Below are positions 18,401 to 26,402 of a stretch of DNA of 27,500 nucleotides, piece after piece. Every line of letters begins with the position of its first letter. Position 1 is the first letter of the stretch. Under the pieces are notes generated by a model that saw only the letters and a list, made by a program, of their open reading frames with translations, was not told the DNA's origin and did not search any database. This DNA is from Schizochytrium sp. CCTCC M209059 (Eukaryota > Sar > Bigyra > Thraustochytrida > Thraustochytriidae), in the NCBI GenBank assembly GCA_000818945.1, contig KN805371.1:323494-350993 (forward strand), written 5' to 3'. The position numbers and the translations under genes are program-made.

Positions 18401-21400
18401 GCGCGAGGTCGGCGCTGGGTTCCGGGCGGGTTTGGTGTCTCGCGTCCGTGAAGATGGCTACATTGTGCGACTTTCTAGCGCACTGGGCGATGTCAACCTT
18501 CGCGGATGCGTAGCTTTGGAAAAGTTTGAGATGAAATTTGTCTTGGGTAATCTCGACCTTTCTGGAACTGCCGTACGGGAACTACAGGCGATGCGCGTTT
18601 TGGGAAACCTAAGTTGCACGCACATGGGCAACTTGGAGATTGTCCACGCGGGGTCTTTGGTTGGTCAGCAACAGCCAGGAATTCGGCGTTTGCCAATCAA
18701 TGCGGAGGTGCGCTTTCGGTACTGCCCTCGTCTGAAGTCGATCTCCATGGAACGCGTCTTTGGCATGCTTGACATTTCGCACTGCATGAGTCTTGAAGAG
18801 CTCGCGGGCCCGCGCATAGAGGTCGGCGTCGACCTGCCGCTGGTAACAACGTGGGACAGCAAGCCACTGTTGGACTCCTCGTATGACATGCTCAAGCCTG
18901 GGATGCTGCGACTGCGCAACTGTCCTTCGCTCCGCAAGCTACCGAGCCATTTGATTTGCAGAGGTGGACTTGATGTGCGCTATTGCATGGGCTTGGAAGA
19001 TATGTCAGGAATTAAGCTGGAAGTTGGTTTTCCGGCGCTTGGGTCTCTCAGTCGCTCGCGGCAGAACGACACTACCCGCGCGGAGGCGTTTGCGTCGACA
19101 ACGATTATCGGGTGTCCGATGCTCGAGGCCCTTCCATCGCGAATGGTCATTTACGGAGACTGCATCTTTGCCTTTCTCGATGGTCTCAAGGGTCTCCCCT
19201 CGGAGGCTCTTTATTATGGCCATCTCATTGTGTCGTCGTGCCGTGGGTTCACAAGTGTTCCGTCGCGTATGCGCGTTCGAGATACTTTTGCAATTCATAG
19301 CTGTGAAACCTTTGAGGGCGTTCCGGCAGGATGGCACCACGAGAACCCTCCGGCGCTTCTGACGATTGCCGCGGCGCGTCGTCTTTTACGCAGACGCAAG
19401 AGCGTGCAGCAGGCGGAGAGACGTTTGGACCGTACGATTCCGTCGCAATGGCGTGCCAATTCAGCTCAGCTTGAAATGTGTTTGCTCGAGCATGCGGCCG
19501 AGCAGCTGCGGCAGCGGCAACGTGCGTGGACGGCTAATTCCAAGCCGGTGGACTACCAATGGCTCCGAAGGAACACCTTTTTGGGCGGGGCGCGACGCTC
19601 GATCACTCGCATGCGGGACCGACGACATGGGTCATCTTCAGGAGCCCGGTCGGCGCGAGAGGGGTCGTTTTCGTCGTCGGACGATCTGGACGTGGCAGCT
19701 TCCTCCTCGATGGTCTTGCTTCCTCGCGAACAGGAGGAGTTGGCGCGGCTGGAAGAGGAGACTCTGCGAGAGGAGGCCAATGCAAGCAGGAGTTATTACA
19801 CAGACGGAGACAGTGACAACGTGGGACAAGGCGAAGACGGTGACGGTGGCAACGACGATGAAGTATACATGCGCGAGTTCACATCAGAATCCAACCTCTT
19901 TCGTGAGGACGAGGAGTCCAGCCAAGACCTTGCAGCGCAAGACCTCGCAGACGAGGACTACACTTCAGACGACGCTGAAGAGCTTCGCGAAGACGACGAA
20001 GCCGCCACTACTGATCCGTGGAGCGGCAATGTTTCCAAGTGGGAGCGAACGCGGCTATTGCATCGAACTGTGATTTCCTTGTGCCCTGGCGTGAAGCGTA
20101 TTCCCGAAGGCGTGGAGGCGCAGTCCCTTGCGTTGGTGAATCTTACTGAGCTGGTGGATGTGAGTGAAGATCTCCGGGTCGAGGTCAATCTTTGGGTCAA
20201 TTCGGCGCCGAAGCTAGAGCAATTTCCGATAACGGTTATTGCACGCCTCGCACAGTTTGGTGCCGAGGCGAGGCTCCAGACGGCGAAGTTCAACGAGTAC
20301 TGCAGCTCGAATCCGGAAGCGGTCGTGCGAAGGCCGTCGAACTGGCTTGCACGCGTGCGAAGACGCACGGGTGTCCCTCCAGAGCGACCGATCACATCAC
20401 GCGCTACGATGATGCTGAACGCGACGGGCATTGACGCGGAGGAGCTTCGTTCGATGCGCGAAGTGTCTCTGCAGGATGCCGGCGATGCGCTGGAGTGGGT
20501 CACGTGGATGGCTGAGGATCTCTTTCAAGGTGACCTCGGGACTTCAGATGCACTGTTTGATCGCGAGGAGGAGGAAGAGGAGGATTTGGCGGAGGAAGAC
20601 TGGAATGGGGCTGATGCAGATGCGCTCAACGGCAATGGGAACGGGAGCCTGGGCGGCGAGTTCGAGGACTTTCGTACGGCCGTGCTGTTTTGGAAGGCTG
20701 CTGCAACGGGTCGCCCACCGCGTCTGATGCGCATGCTCTTTGAGGCGGAAGACGACTATGAGGTGCTTTCTTGTCTTGACCGCGTCGTGGACGCGGCGTA
20801 TCGGGGCAGCGTGCTGACATTTCTGGACATGCTGCGCAGATCGCGTGAGTACCGCAATCCTACGACACGACGCGGGCTTGCCGAGCGTGTCGTGGAGGTC
20901 CTGCATAATGTATCGCAGGACGAGGAGGCTCGCGATGAGCTTTCTGCCCGCATGGCGGATGCGATTGACGCTTGCGAGGACAAACCGATTTGGGCGTTAA
21001 ATCAGATGGAGGTGGTGGGGCTGATTGCACATGCACGGGGCGATCGCGAGGCGTTACGAGCGCTGGGGAGGCGTCTGGTGAATCTTGACATTGTGCACGA
21101 GGCGGCACGGAAACGCATCGAGCAACGAGGCGGTTTTCTTGATGTTGATGATGTTTGCGTGTTTTTGCAGTACGAGATCCAGTTCCGACTTCCGCTGAAC
21201 CTCCCTGTATCATCACATTTCATGGTGTATGGCAGCACGATTCCCGGCGAAGAGGTCATTCGCGTCTCGCGTGCAGCCTTAAATTTGTCTGACGAAGACT
21301 TTGAGGCATGGCTTTCTCGATGGCCCGAGTGGACGCGTCAGGATCGTTTTGAGTATGCTCGTTCTTTACAGTGGGAAGACCTGCCACGGAACGGGAAGCG

Positions 21401-21626
21401 TGTGAGCCTTGGTCGCTCGACCCTGCTTGGTGATGATATTCCAGATCCTGTTCGGTTGAGTGGGGCGACCTACTCGATGGAGGAATTGCTCACGCATTGG
21501 GTGCGCACAGGCATGGACTTTAGCAACGTTCGGCACTCGGTGCAAGAGATGGCCAAAGGTTTGTCGCGATGCGACATTGTGTTTGAGGATGACGAGGATG
21601 TGGTCGTTCCAGTGGGCAAAAGATAA
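15453..21626 (+). CDS. Giant LRR protein with C-terminal NEL-type E3 ubiquitin ligase domain
   Basis: One intronless frame of 2057 residues. The ATG at 15453 (A at -3, G at +4) is the first after an in-frame TGA at 15426. Order: Arg/Ser-rich segment (41-75); poly-Glu (about 108-143); a weak UIM-like helix (203-220, ELDHLIALSLEYEE); irregular LRRs (about 290-1295), with clear 21-residue spacing at 1224-1287 (LEALP, LKGLP, FTSVP, FEGVP); Arg-rich helices; an acidic disordered linker (about 1410-1525); a short second LRR stretch (about 1536-1594); and a NEL-like domain (about 1675-1965). The NEL call rests on the C-x-D catalytic motif SCLDRV (Cys1774, Asp1776), then GRRLVNLDIVHEAA, LDVDDVCVFLQYE, LPLNLP and FEAWLSRWPEW in the order expected for that family. 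NEL enzymes pass ubiquitin through the Cys thioester to a substrate bound by the LRRs. A tail at about 1980-2035 resembles part of a U-box. No secretion or membrane signal is visible. Ligase activity and substrate are inferred. Confidence 0.82.
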   Translation: MVVRKLMCAANLLHRRGSQEEEGFGGSSLGNQRLQVAVREARTSRARSASSRRSSASRRSRVSSSRRSSRLRGADSTQHVDALDQNDMDDRNDATNNEDATQEEANLAEEEEEEDLLEGLVEDQDQHEEEEEEEEEEEEEEENNEFAEELANSFDGNAANVSGETIGDLQAQMRALAEIQGAQAGELSRLEEQFGLFEGGIDPEELDHLIALSLEYEEERTMNQERLALDNEQESENLDLGLRMSNELQVYLENWASSVATDDLYTMERIFHEFGQQNARLVEAEDGTQSIAVEGNLAFQDLTIPALPPRVTISGDLSFRSCSLPDDDTARWKCSRLTLVNCHGDTRTLMENIESAHKSASGVLGLQGLTLDAMSSSEKPLSLELDNCQDLTYLEIAGDETVVMNKLKVKSCPALVTGPAKLKVLQAMILSNLPCLDSIGRSNLHLGELTRINRCPSLNTLCDDDLLIAGVLKIEEGKIERICEGALRYMPAIENDAAGRGQISPSVTIECIETDTPLAARIDSPEMDVHFAGNRLPAKFCEGSIIVRSFSVSGPWSFHQRLIEQYGTEAEQSEAGQGSRRSHRGPSRDAGPLGIVVDELESDERFHDEDSGQSSRGSQQEATPTPSSEPLGLRNWLDDVQAHSSIHVKRLPVKEFRGKLSSPLLHLESLPMEDFPDWKCEADEGSLQLVSCPLLEVIWPDDAPSVPISINVEDCAALERLSDQEVQLGTFRISRAPGMQRLARSIVFTGQESISILDLPSLTRLSDDLAFFKDDVTPQLFLRGVGIKSLSDIEGSGFTQLRVESCHELEDASLRGLWQSVEVVSCDKVARVEVGLTTRGGSGELTLKKLPLLRDIKLRTGCLRLNISDCPEFVGETITGDAEDDSGSYSRSSMRKPLDIGLLSGLRFLSLAGSSGLRTIPGPLPHTLRNLDLSNCPNLVHIPDDVFNAAPGRVILRLDRCASLQGIPPIHVASLSAEGCVGLREVGAGFRAGLVSRVREDGYIVRLSSALGDVNLRGCVALEKFEMKFVLGNLDLSGTAVRELQAMRVLGNLSCTHMGNLEIVHAGSLVGQQQPGIRRLPINAEVRFRYCPRLKSISMERVFGMLDISHCMSLEELAGPRIEVGVDLPLVTTWDSKPLLDSSYDMLKPGMLRLRNCPSLRKLPSHLICRGGLDVRYCMGLEDMSGIKLEVGFPALGSLSRSRQNDTTRAEAFASTTIIGCPMLEALPSRMVIYGDCIFAFLDGLKGLPSEALYYGHLIVSSCRGFTSVPSRMRVRDTFAIHSCETFEGVPAGWHHENPPALLTIAAARRLLRRRKSVQQAERRLDRTIPSQWRANSAQLEMCLLEHAAEQLRQRQRAWTANSKPVDYQWLRRNTFLGGARRSITRMRDRRHGSSSGARSAREGSFSSSDDLDVAASSSMVLLPREQEELARLEEETLREEANASRSYYTDGDSDNVGQGEDGDGGNDDEVYMREFTSESNLFREDEESSQDLAAQDLADEDYTSDDAEELREDDEAATTDPWSGNVSKWERTRLLHRTVISLCPGVKRIPEGVEAQSLALVNLTELVDVSEDLRVEVNLWVNSAPKLEQFPITVIARLAQFGAEARLQTAKFNEYCSSNPEAVVRRPSNWLARVRRRTGVPPERPITSRATMMLNATGIDAEELRSMREVSLQDAGDALEWVTWMAEDLFQGDLGTSDALFDREEEEEEDLAEEDWNGADADALNGNGNGSLGGEFEDFRTAVLFWKAAATGRPPRLMRMLFEAEDDYEVLSCLDRVVDAAYRGSVLTFLDMLRRSREYRNPTTRRGLAERVVEVLHNVSQDEEARDELSARMADAIDACEDKPIWALNQMEVVGLIAHARGDREALRALGRRLVNLDIVHEAARKRIEQRGGFLDVDDVCVFLQYEIQFRLPLNLPVSSHFMVYGSTIPGEEVIRVSRAALNLSDEDFEAWLSRWPEWTRQDRFEYARSLQWEDLPRNGKRVSLGRSTLLGDDIPDPVRLSGATYSMEELLTHWVRTGMDFSNVRHSVQEMAKGLSRCDIVFEDDEDVVVPVGKR
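15834..15878. repeat. (GAA)15 coding repeat encoding poly-Glu
   Basis: Fifteen uninterrupted GAA triplets encode Glu15 in the N-terminal acidic segment of the LRR-NEL protein. A shorter GAA run lies at about 15778-15795. Uninterrupted codon identity suggests recent slippage. Confidence 0.9.
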
Positions 21627-22383
21627 ACTATTTTACGGGGTCACCCGAGCAGCTTTGCATCTCTGTCTTTTGTGAATGAAGACATTCGATGTGAAGCGAA
21701 GCTAAGCTGCTGATAGCCTATATATGATGAAGAAAATATTGTTTTAATGATGAGCAGGGCGCCCGCAACAGCAGAATCTTGTTTGTGAACGAAGGCAATC
21801 GCTTACATAAAGAATGATTACGGGTCGAAACTGCGTTCTTATGTGTCGGTTCCGCCGGGACTTTGCAGTATATACAATGACAAATTTCCTTTTTGCCCCT
21901 CAAAGTTCGCGTCTGTTTGGAGACTTCTAGAGAACGCAGGTCTGTTGATCTATTGCGCACGTTTCAATAGTTCCGCAGCAGGCCTATCTACTTGTGCAGT
22001 TTTTAGAAATGCATTGTCTCCTAAAGCCAAAAGCTAAACGATGGAGGAAGTGAAGGACATTGTAAACCAAAGAGAGAAAAAACGTAAGACGTAAATTTGC
22101 AACAAGGCGCATAGCAAATGATGCATAAAGCAAGACTTTGGGAAACAAGGGAGGTTTGCGACCAAAAGCAAGCGAGAGAGAAAAGAATAGAACGGAAAGA
22201 GACGCATGGTCCGTATCAAAACAGAGGAACAGATATTGTAGGACTACTACTCGAGGAGAGGAATGACGCAGGCTGCATGCAGGATCACAAGTGCATGGAC
22301 ATGATTGTGAAATGGAGAAAAAGCCGCTTGTACAGATCACACCGGTGATGCTTGCACGCGCTCAGAATTTCAACCAGACCGAT
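21627..22383. other. Spacer between convergent NEL and NDPK-like genes
   Basis: This 757-bp AT-rich spacer should contain the two converging 3' untranslated regions. Stops occur often in all frames and no domain-bearing open frame, RNA gene or strong repeat was seen. Confidence 0.6.
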
Positions 22384-23457
22384 TTAAAGTTTGGCGGCCT
22401 TGGAAGCCTGAACAGCGAGCCGAATGCCAGTGCTTGAGTCGATTTCCTCGAGAAGATCGAATGCGTGATCCGTTTCCCCATCAATGTCAACAATTTCGTT
22501 GTTGAGCCAGGAGTCGAGGATGGACCGCTTGACGCCAGCGTCGAGCAGGGATTTTCCAAAGGCATCAGTCTCAACCTTGGCGCCCGTCCAGACCATGCGC
22601 TCCTTGAGACCCTCGAAGGGGCCAGCGCTGGCGTGGACGCCATTCTCGCTGACATTTGGTGCCTTTGCAAGGTCCAGAGACTTGTACTTGGTGTACATGG
22701 CGGCGCGGAGCGAACCAGGCGCAGCCTTTGTAGGGTCGGTGGCTCCGATGACTTTGGTCCGAAAATCCTTCCACGAGATTTGCTCCTCCGGGAAACGAAC
22801 CACGTAATAGGTAACACGAGCATCGGAAGAGGTGTACACGGCCCGCATGCTGGCGTAAAAAGGGTTCATGACGAAGCGATCTTGGTCGGCAAAGTAGCCG
22901 ACGTAGGTGCCGGGGGCGAGTTTGAGCTTGACGAGGTCAGCGCTTTGCCACATGCGGTCAATGTCGGCGAGAGAGATTTCGTCAAATTCCTCCTCGAAGG
23001 TCTTGAGGTTGACGAGTTTGCCATCGCCGATGGCTTCCTCCCACGACTCGCCAAAGGTTGATGCAAATGCGTCCTTTTTGTCGTCGCTGATGGGAAGGTC
23101 CGCGGGTGCAAGGCGCAAGGCGACCTTGGCGATGTGAGCGTAGTGTTCGTCAATGATGCCGCGCTTGTCGATTTCGCTACCGGTGAGGTCACCCTCTGAG
23201 AGGATCTCAATGTTCTTTTCGGCGAGAAAGTCCTCTACAAAGACTTTGGCCTTGGGGGTATCGGCGTGCGGCTTGATGAAGATAAGCGCCTCGTTGAACT
23301 GCGTGGGGGTGTCGTCCTCTGCGACCTCTGTTTCGTGCGCGGCGGTGTTCATGATGGGCGCGGGGCCACCCTCCTCGGCAACACCCTCCGGGTCTTGATC
23401 GTCAACGTGCTTGGCCGTAAGCGCGCCGGCCTGGCCCTTGCTCACGACGCAGCCCAT
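22384..23457 (-). CDS. Divergent NDPK-like protein with dual-acylation N-terminus
   Basis: From the ATG at 23457 (G at -3, G at +4) the frame encodes 357 residues. MGCVVSK is a classic N-myristoylation (Gly2) plus palmitoylation (Cys3) signal, and this decides the start over the longer upstream frame. After an acidic linker (to about 52), the nucleoside diphosphate kinase pattern appears in order. EALIFIKPHA (56-65) matches the first strand and its substrate-binding lysine. An EG..L...IDKRGIIDEHY segment follows, then SLRAAM (249-254) at the TIRG position. NGVHAS (272-277) carries the presumed phospho-accepting His275 of the N-x-x-H-G-S motif, and FEGLKERMVW matches the following helix. About 185 residues separate the lysine and SLRAAM blocks, far more than the ~90 of ordinary NDPKs, so an inserted region is present (about 115-235). 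Enzymatic activity is uncertain: the Gly and Asp of HGSD are changed. Attachment to the inner face of a membrane is inferred. Confidence 0.8.
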   Translation of the reverse strand: MGCVVSKGQAGALTAKHVDDQDPEGVAEEGGPAPIMNTAAHETEVAEDDTPTQFNEALIFIKPHADTPKAKVFVEDFLAEKNIEILSEGDLTGSEIDKRGIIDEHYAHIAKVALRLAPADLPISDDKKDAFASTFGESWEEAIGDGKLVNLKTFEEEFDEISLADIDRMWQSADLVKLKLAPGTYVGYFADQDRFVMNPFYASMRAVYTSSDARVTYYVVRFPEEQISWKDFRTKVIGATDPTKAAPGSLRAAMYTKYKSLDLAKAPNVSENGVHASAGPFEGLKERMVWTGAKVETDAFGKSLLDAGVKRSILDSWLNNEIVDIDGETDHAFDLLEEIDSSTGIRLAVQASKAAKL

Positions 23458-23900
23458 TGCGGACGGAGATGAACGAGCGGAGGTGACGCGGCTCGGTCCA
23501 GGAAGGAAGACGATCTGGATGGGGGGGCTATGCGCGCGTGCGCGGGCCGCGAAAGAGGTGAGGTTGCTCTGCTTGGTCGCCCCCTGCGCTGCGAGAGGCG
23601 TCGCGGGGAGGGGAGGGGAGGGGAGGGGAGGGGAGGAAAGGGAAGGGAACATGCACGCTGGGCGTAAGGTACGCCAGCAAGCAATAAAAGGGTGCACACG
23701 CGCCTTTTGCAAGCCCGACCAACACGTGCCGAGCCGAACACGTCACTAGTTTCGAAAACTAATATCACGAGTGCGGCAACAACTACTCAAGCACTAGTTT
23801 TCTCTAGTTTTACACTGTTCTACGTGAGAATCCACCTCCGACGCTTTGGGTAAAAAAAGTCTAGCCTAGCCCCATTTTACTGTAGATAACAAGTTGAATT
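23458..23900 (-). promoter_or_regulatory. Promoter and 5' UTR region of the NDPK-like gene
   Basis: The upstream sequence of the NDPK-like gene contains the GGGGA tract at 23605-23646 and an AT-rich stretch at about 23740-23880. The latter holds two CTAGTTTT-like motifs, one inside the dyad TAGTTT-CGA-AAACTA near 23748. The minus frame is open from the start codon back to 23712, but its translation is proline-rich repeat sequence. Confidence 0.4.
23605..23646. repeat. (GGGGA)6 G-rich tract with quadruplex potential
   Basis: Six perfect GGGGA pentamers at 23605-23634 are followed by variant G-rich copies. Seven or more runs of three or four guanines with single-base loops meet the usual G-quadruplex pattern. 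The G strand is the non-template-like + strand, so transcripts of the NDPK-like gene would carry the C-rich version. Confidence 0.75.
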
Positions 23901-23986
23901 GAAATGCTCGCGGCAGCTGTCGCTCGACTCGACCTCGACAGCGACAGCGACTCGCGTGACGGAAGCGGGCATCACGCGGCCAAGGT

Positions 23987-24020
23987 CCGCCCTTGCAAAG
24001 GCGCGCGCGCGCAAGGGCGG
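23987..24020. repeat. Inverted repeat with CG-rich loop
   Basis: Arms CCGCCCTTGC (23987-23996) and GCAAGGGCGG (24011-24020) are perfect reverse complements around a 14-nt loop, AAAG followed by alternating GC. A stable hairpin or cruciform is possible. Confidence 0.6.
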
Positions 24021-24608
24021 CAGGATCCGCGAGGGAGCTTCATAGCGCGCGCACGCGCGCGCGCGAAGTCCGTGCAGCCGGCCGCGGGGAGCTCGCAGTC
24101 TCTCGCTGAGCTCGCCGTGTCAGCGTGCAGTCGACTTGATAGGCGGCAAGAGCCGGAGAGCAGGGTCAGCGCAAGCTCGCGCTGCAGAAGCCGGAGCGCT
24201 CTCGCGGCGTACAGCCGTTGTGGGGGCGGTACAAGCTGGGAAGGAAGCTGCGAGCTTTTGTTTGATGCAACCACGCCGAAACACTGGCTTTTTCCGGGTT
24301 CCAACTTGGAGCTGTCTAGCTTTGGGGACATTGCAAGCCGCAATGCTACAGGTTCTACCTGCGAGCGCCGCTAACTGCCTTTGCCGTGCACGGCTTCGCG
24401 AGGCGAGGCGCAAGGCGCGCGCGCGCGGCGGCTCGAGCGGCCCGTCTGTCCAGGACGCGCGCGACTCGTGGGTCGCTCGCGCGCGCGGCCTCTGGGCCGT
24501 CCGTTTACAGATTTTCTTTTTGCGGCCGATCGCTCTTCCGACTGGCTGATTGATCGATCGATCGATTGGTTGGTCTTGAGGGGGTCAGAACTCGCCTTCC
24601 CCCCCAGT

Positions 24609-24624
24609 ATAGTAGTACTACTAT
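24609..24624. repeat. 16-bp perfect palindrome
   Basis: ATAGTAGTACTACTAT equals its own reverse complement. It sits in a region without a recognised gene. Confidence 0.6.
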
Positions 24625-25007
24625 GCGTAGTACTTCGTTTCGGCTGGTTCCCGCACTCGCCTTGATGGTTGCTTCGCCTGAGCAAGCTAGGCGGGCTCAG
24701 CGCATCGGGCACGCGTGGCCACTGTGGCACTGCTAGCGGCAACTTCGCATCAAAACTGAAAGCAGAGAAAAGAACCAGTAACTACCATAAATAACAGCTG
24801 CGTGGCTCGCTGAAATTATACTTTTCTTTTAACCACCCACCTCCAGTAGCCGGCTGATGTAAAATGAAAAGGAAAAAGAAAAAGAAAAACAAAGGAAAAA
24901 GAAACCAAATCAAATTAAATCAAACCAATTCGGGGTGCTGAGAGCGAGCGCTTCACTCGGACGTCCGTACCCCGGCCGGCCGATAACAGAAAAAGATCTC
25001 CCGGTAT

Positions 25008-25027
25008 CGCGCGCGCGCGCGCGCGCG
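25008..25027. repeat. (CG)10 dinucleotide tract
   Basis: Twenty bases of alternating CG, a sequence type able to adopt Z-form DNA. It lies in the gene-poor region. Confidence 0.85.
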
Positions 25028-25296
25028 TGCGCTTCGGTGCCAAAACCAAAGGGTGGGCCGAATCGTGATTTTTCCAGCGCGCACGCAAGTCTTACCTATC
25101 TCGAAGACTCTTGGCATCCATCATGTCCACCACTTCCAATCTAGCCTATTCCACCACTGCATGGGTCTAGCTAGGCCTAGTGAAATTTTTTTACCTCCGT
25201 GTTTTTTCGCTCCCTCTCTGCGCTATAATGAAAGTTTTTTCTTCCCTTTCAAAAAAATAAAAATTATTGGTTTTTTTGGTGTTAGGCCTACCTATA

Positions 25297-25575
25297 CTAT
25301 TTTGTCTCGCCCGCCTCCGCGCGCGCCGTGACGCCATTTCCAACAAGATACGAGGAGAGGCAATCGATTTCTTCTTGGGTCCAGGTAGCTCGGCTGGACC
25401 CCTTCCCGAGCGCTCGCTCGCCGGCCGCTTCGCGCACCAGCGCCTCTGCCGGGGGCCGCACGACGGACGGCTCCGGCTCTTGCGGCCAGCCAGTTTCAAG
25501 TTCCAGATAGATCCCCCTTTCGTTCAGGACGCACTGAAGACCCCAGCTCCCCGCAGAGCTAGCTTTCGCGCGCAT
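25297..25575 (-). CDS. Weak candidate small ORF or exon
   Basis: This frame gives 92 residues from the ATG at 25575. Unlike its neighbours the translation is not repeat-like: it has mixed composition (CVLNERGIYLELETGW) and ends with a short W-x-Q-E-E-I-D-x-L pattern (TWTQEEIDCLSSYL) that faintly recalls a Myb/SANT first helix. On the minus strand a CTAAC branch-like motif and CACAG acceptor lie just upstream of the ATG, so it could be an internal exon. There is no family match and no partner exon was identified. Confidence 0.15.
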   Translation of the reverse strand: MRAKASSAGSWGLQCVLNERGIYLELETGWPQEPEPSVVRPPAEALVREAAGERALGKGSSRATWTQEEIDCLSSYLVGNGVTARAEAGETK

Positions 25576-25608
25576 GCGGCAGTTTCTTCTGTGGGGTTAG
25601 CTGAGGGT

Positions 25609-25616
25609 TATAAAAG
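25609..25616 (+). promoter_or_regulatory. Isolated TATA-like element
   Basis: TATAAAAG is a consensus TATA box, but no gene on the + strand starts within a plausible distance downstream. It may be chance. Confidence 0.15.
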
Positions 25617-26171
25617 TGTGCGCTGTGGGAGTTCGACTGCAATTCTGAAACGAGACCCGACCTGACCCAGTTGACATGTGCGACGCTGTGGGTAGGGATT
25701 AAAAGCTCTGTGGTTTTGCTATCTTCTTCGTTTTTTCACACTCGTGCCGCGGTAGCGCTGCGCCAACGCGAAGCAAGGCAGCGGACGGAAGCCTCAACAG
25801 CCAAGTGGATTGACGGATGGATGGACAAACGGATGGATCAATGGATCGAGGAATCGATCGGTGGATGCAGGTGGCTGTCGCTAGGACGCGGCGCGCGGCA
25901 GGACAGGGCAGGGCATGCATGACCCCGAACGTGCGACGCGAAAGCGCCTGGCACGCTCGTTTTACGCCTTCATCGTGCTTGCGGCCCGTCTGTACGAGTC
26001 CAATGGCGGCTGGCATGGCTGATAGATGGGAGGATACACGGGAGGGAGGGTGTGCGCGAGGTGTTGCTCTTGCTGTCGCTTGCTGTCGCTAGCTGTCGTT
26101 TGCTTCGCCTACAGCCAACCATCACCTCAAAGCGGGCCAGATGGCGAAACGAGCGAGACGCGACGCGCTCA

Positions 26172-26191
26172 ACTCGACTCGACTCGACTCG
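26172..26191. repeat. (ACTCG)4 repeat
   Basis: Four exact pentamers occur in the gene-poor region. Confidence 0.75.
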
Positions 26192-26387
26192 GGGCAGTCA
26201 CCCTCCCAGCCAACCACACAGGCAGCCAGCCACCCAGCCTGAATCTCAAGATGGCCTGTGCACGTACGTACGTATTGTATCTACGCGTTTCGCGCTCCCT
26301 GCCTTCTTTATCTAGTTGCTCCCGTCGTTTTGCTCCCCCGCTTTCTCTGCTTGCTGCGGCCGGCCCACGCGATCGAGTCCCGTCGCA

Positions 26388-26402
26388 GGGAGGGAGGGAG
26401 GG
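26388..26402. repeat. GGGA run with quadruplex pattern
   Basis: Four G-triplets separated by single adenines form a minimal G-quadruplex motif. Confidence 0.6.

Noticed and set aside
15453..21626. NEL gene as bacterial contamination
   Set aside because: It is continuous with intron-containing and FYVE-SYLF genes, has a eukaryotic start context, and contains GAA slippage tracts and acidic linkers like its neighbour.
23904..24374. 156-codon + strand frame
   Set aside because: Contains CG-repeat translation (Ala-Arg runs) and no recognisable domain; the opposite strand is equally open.
25595..25660. tRNA-like B-box sequence (GTTCGACTGC) after a TATA-like motif
   Set aside because: No A box at the right distance and no cloverleaf or matching acceptor stem could be drawn.
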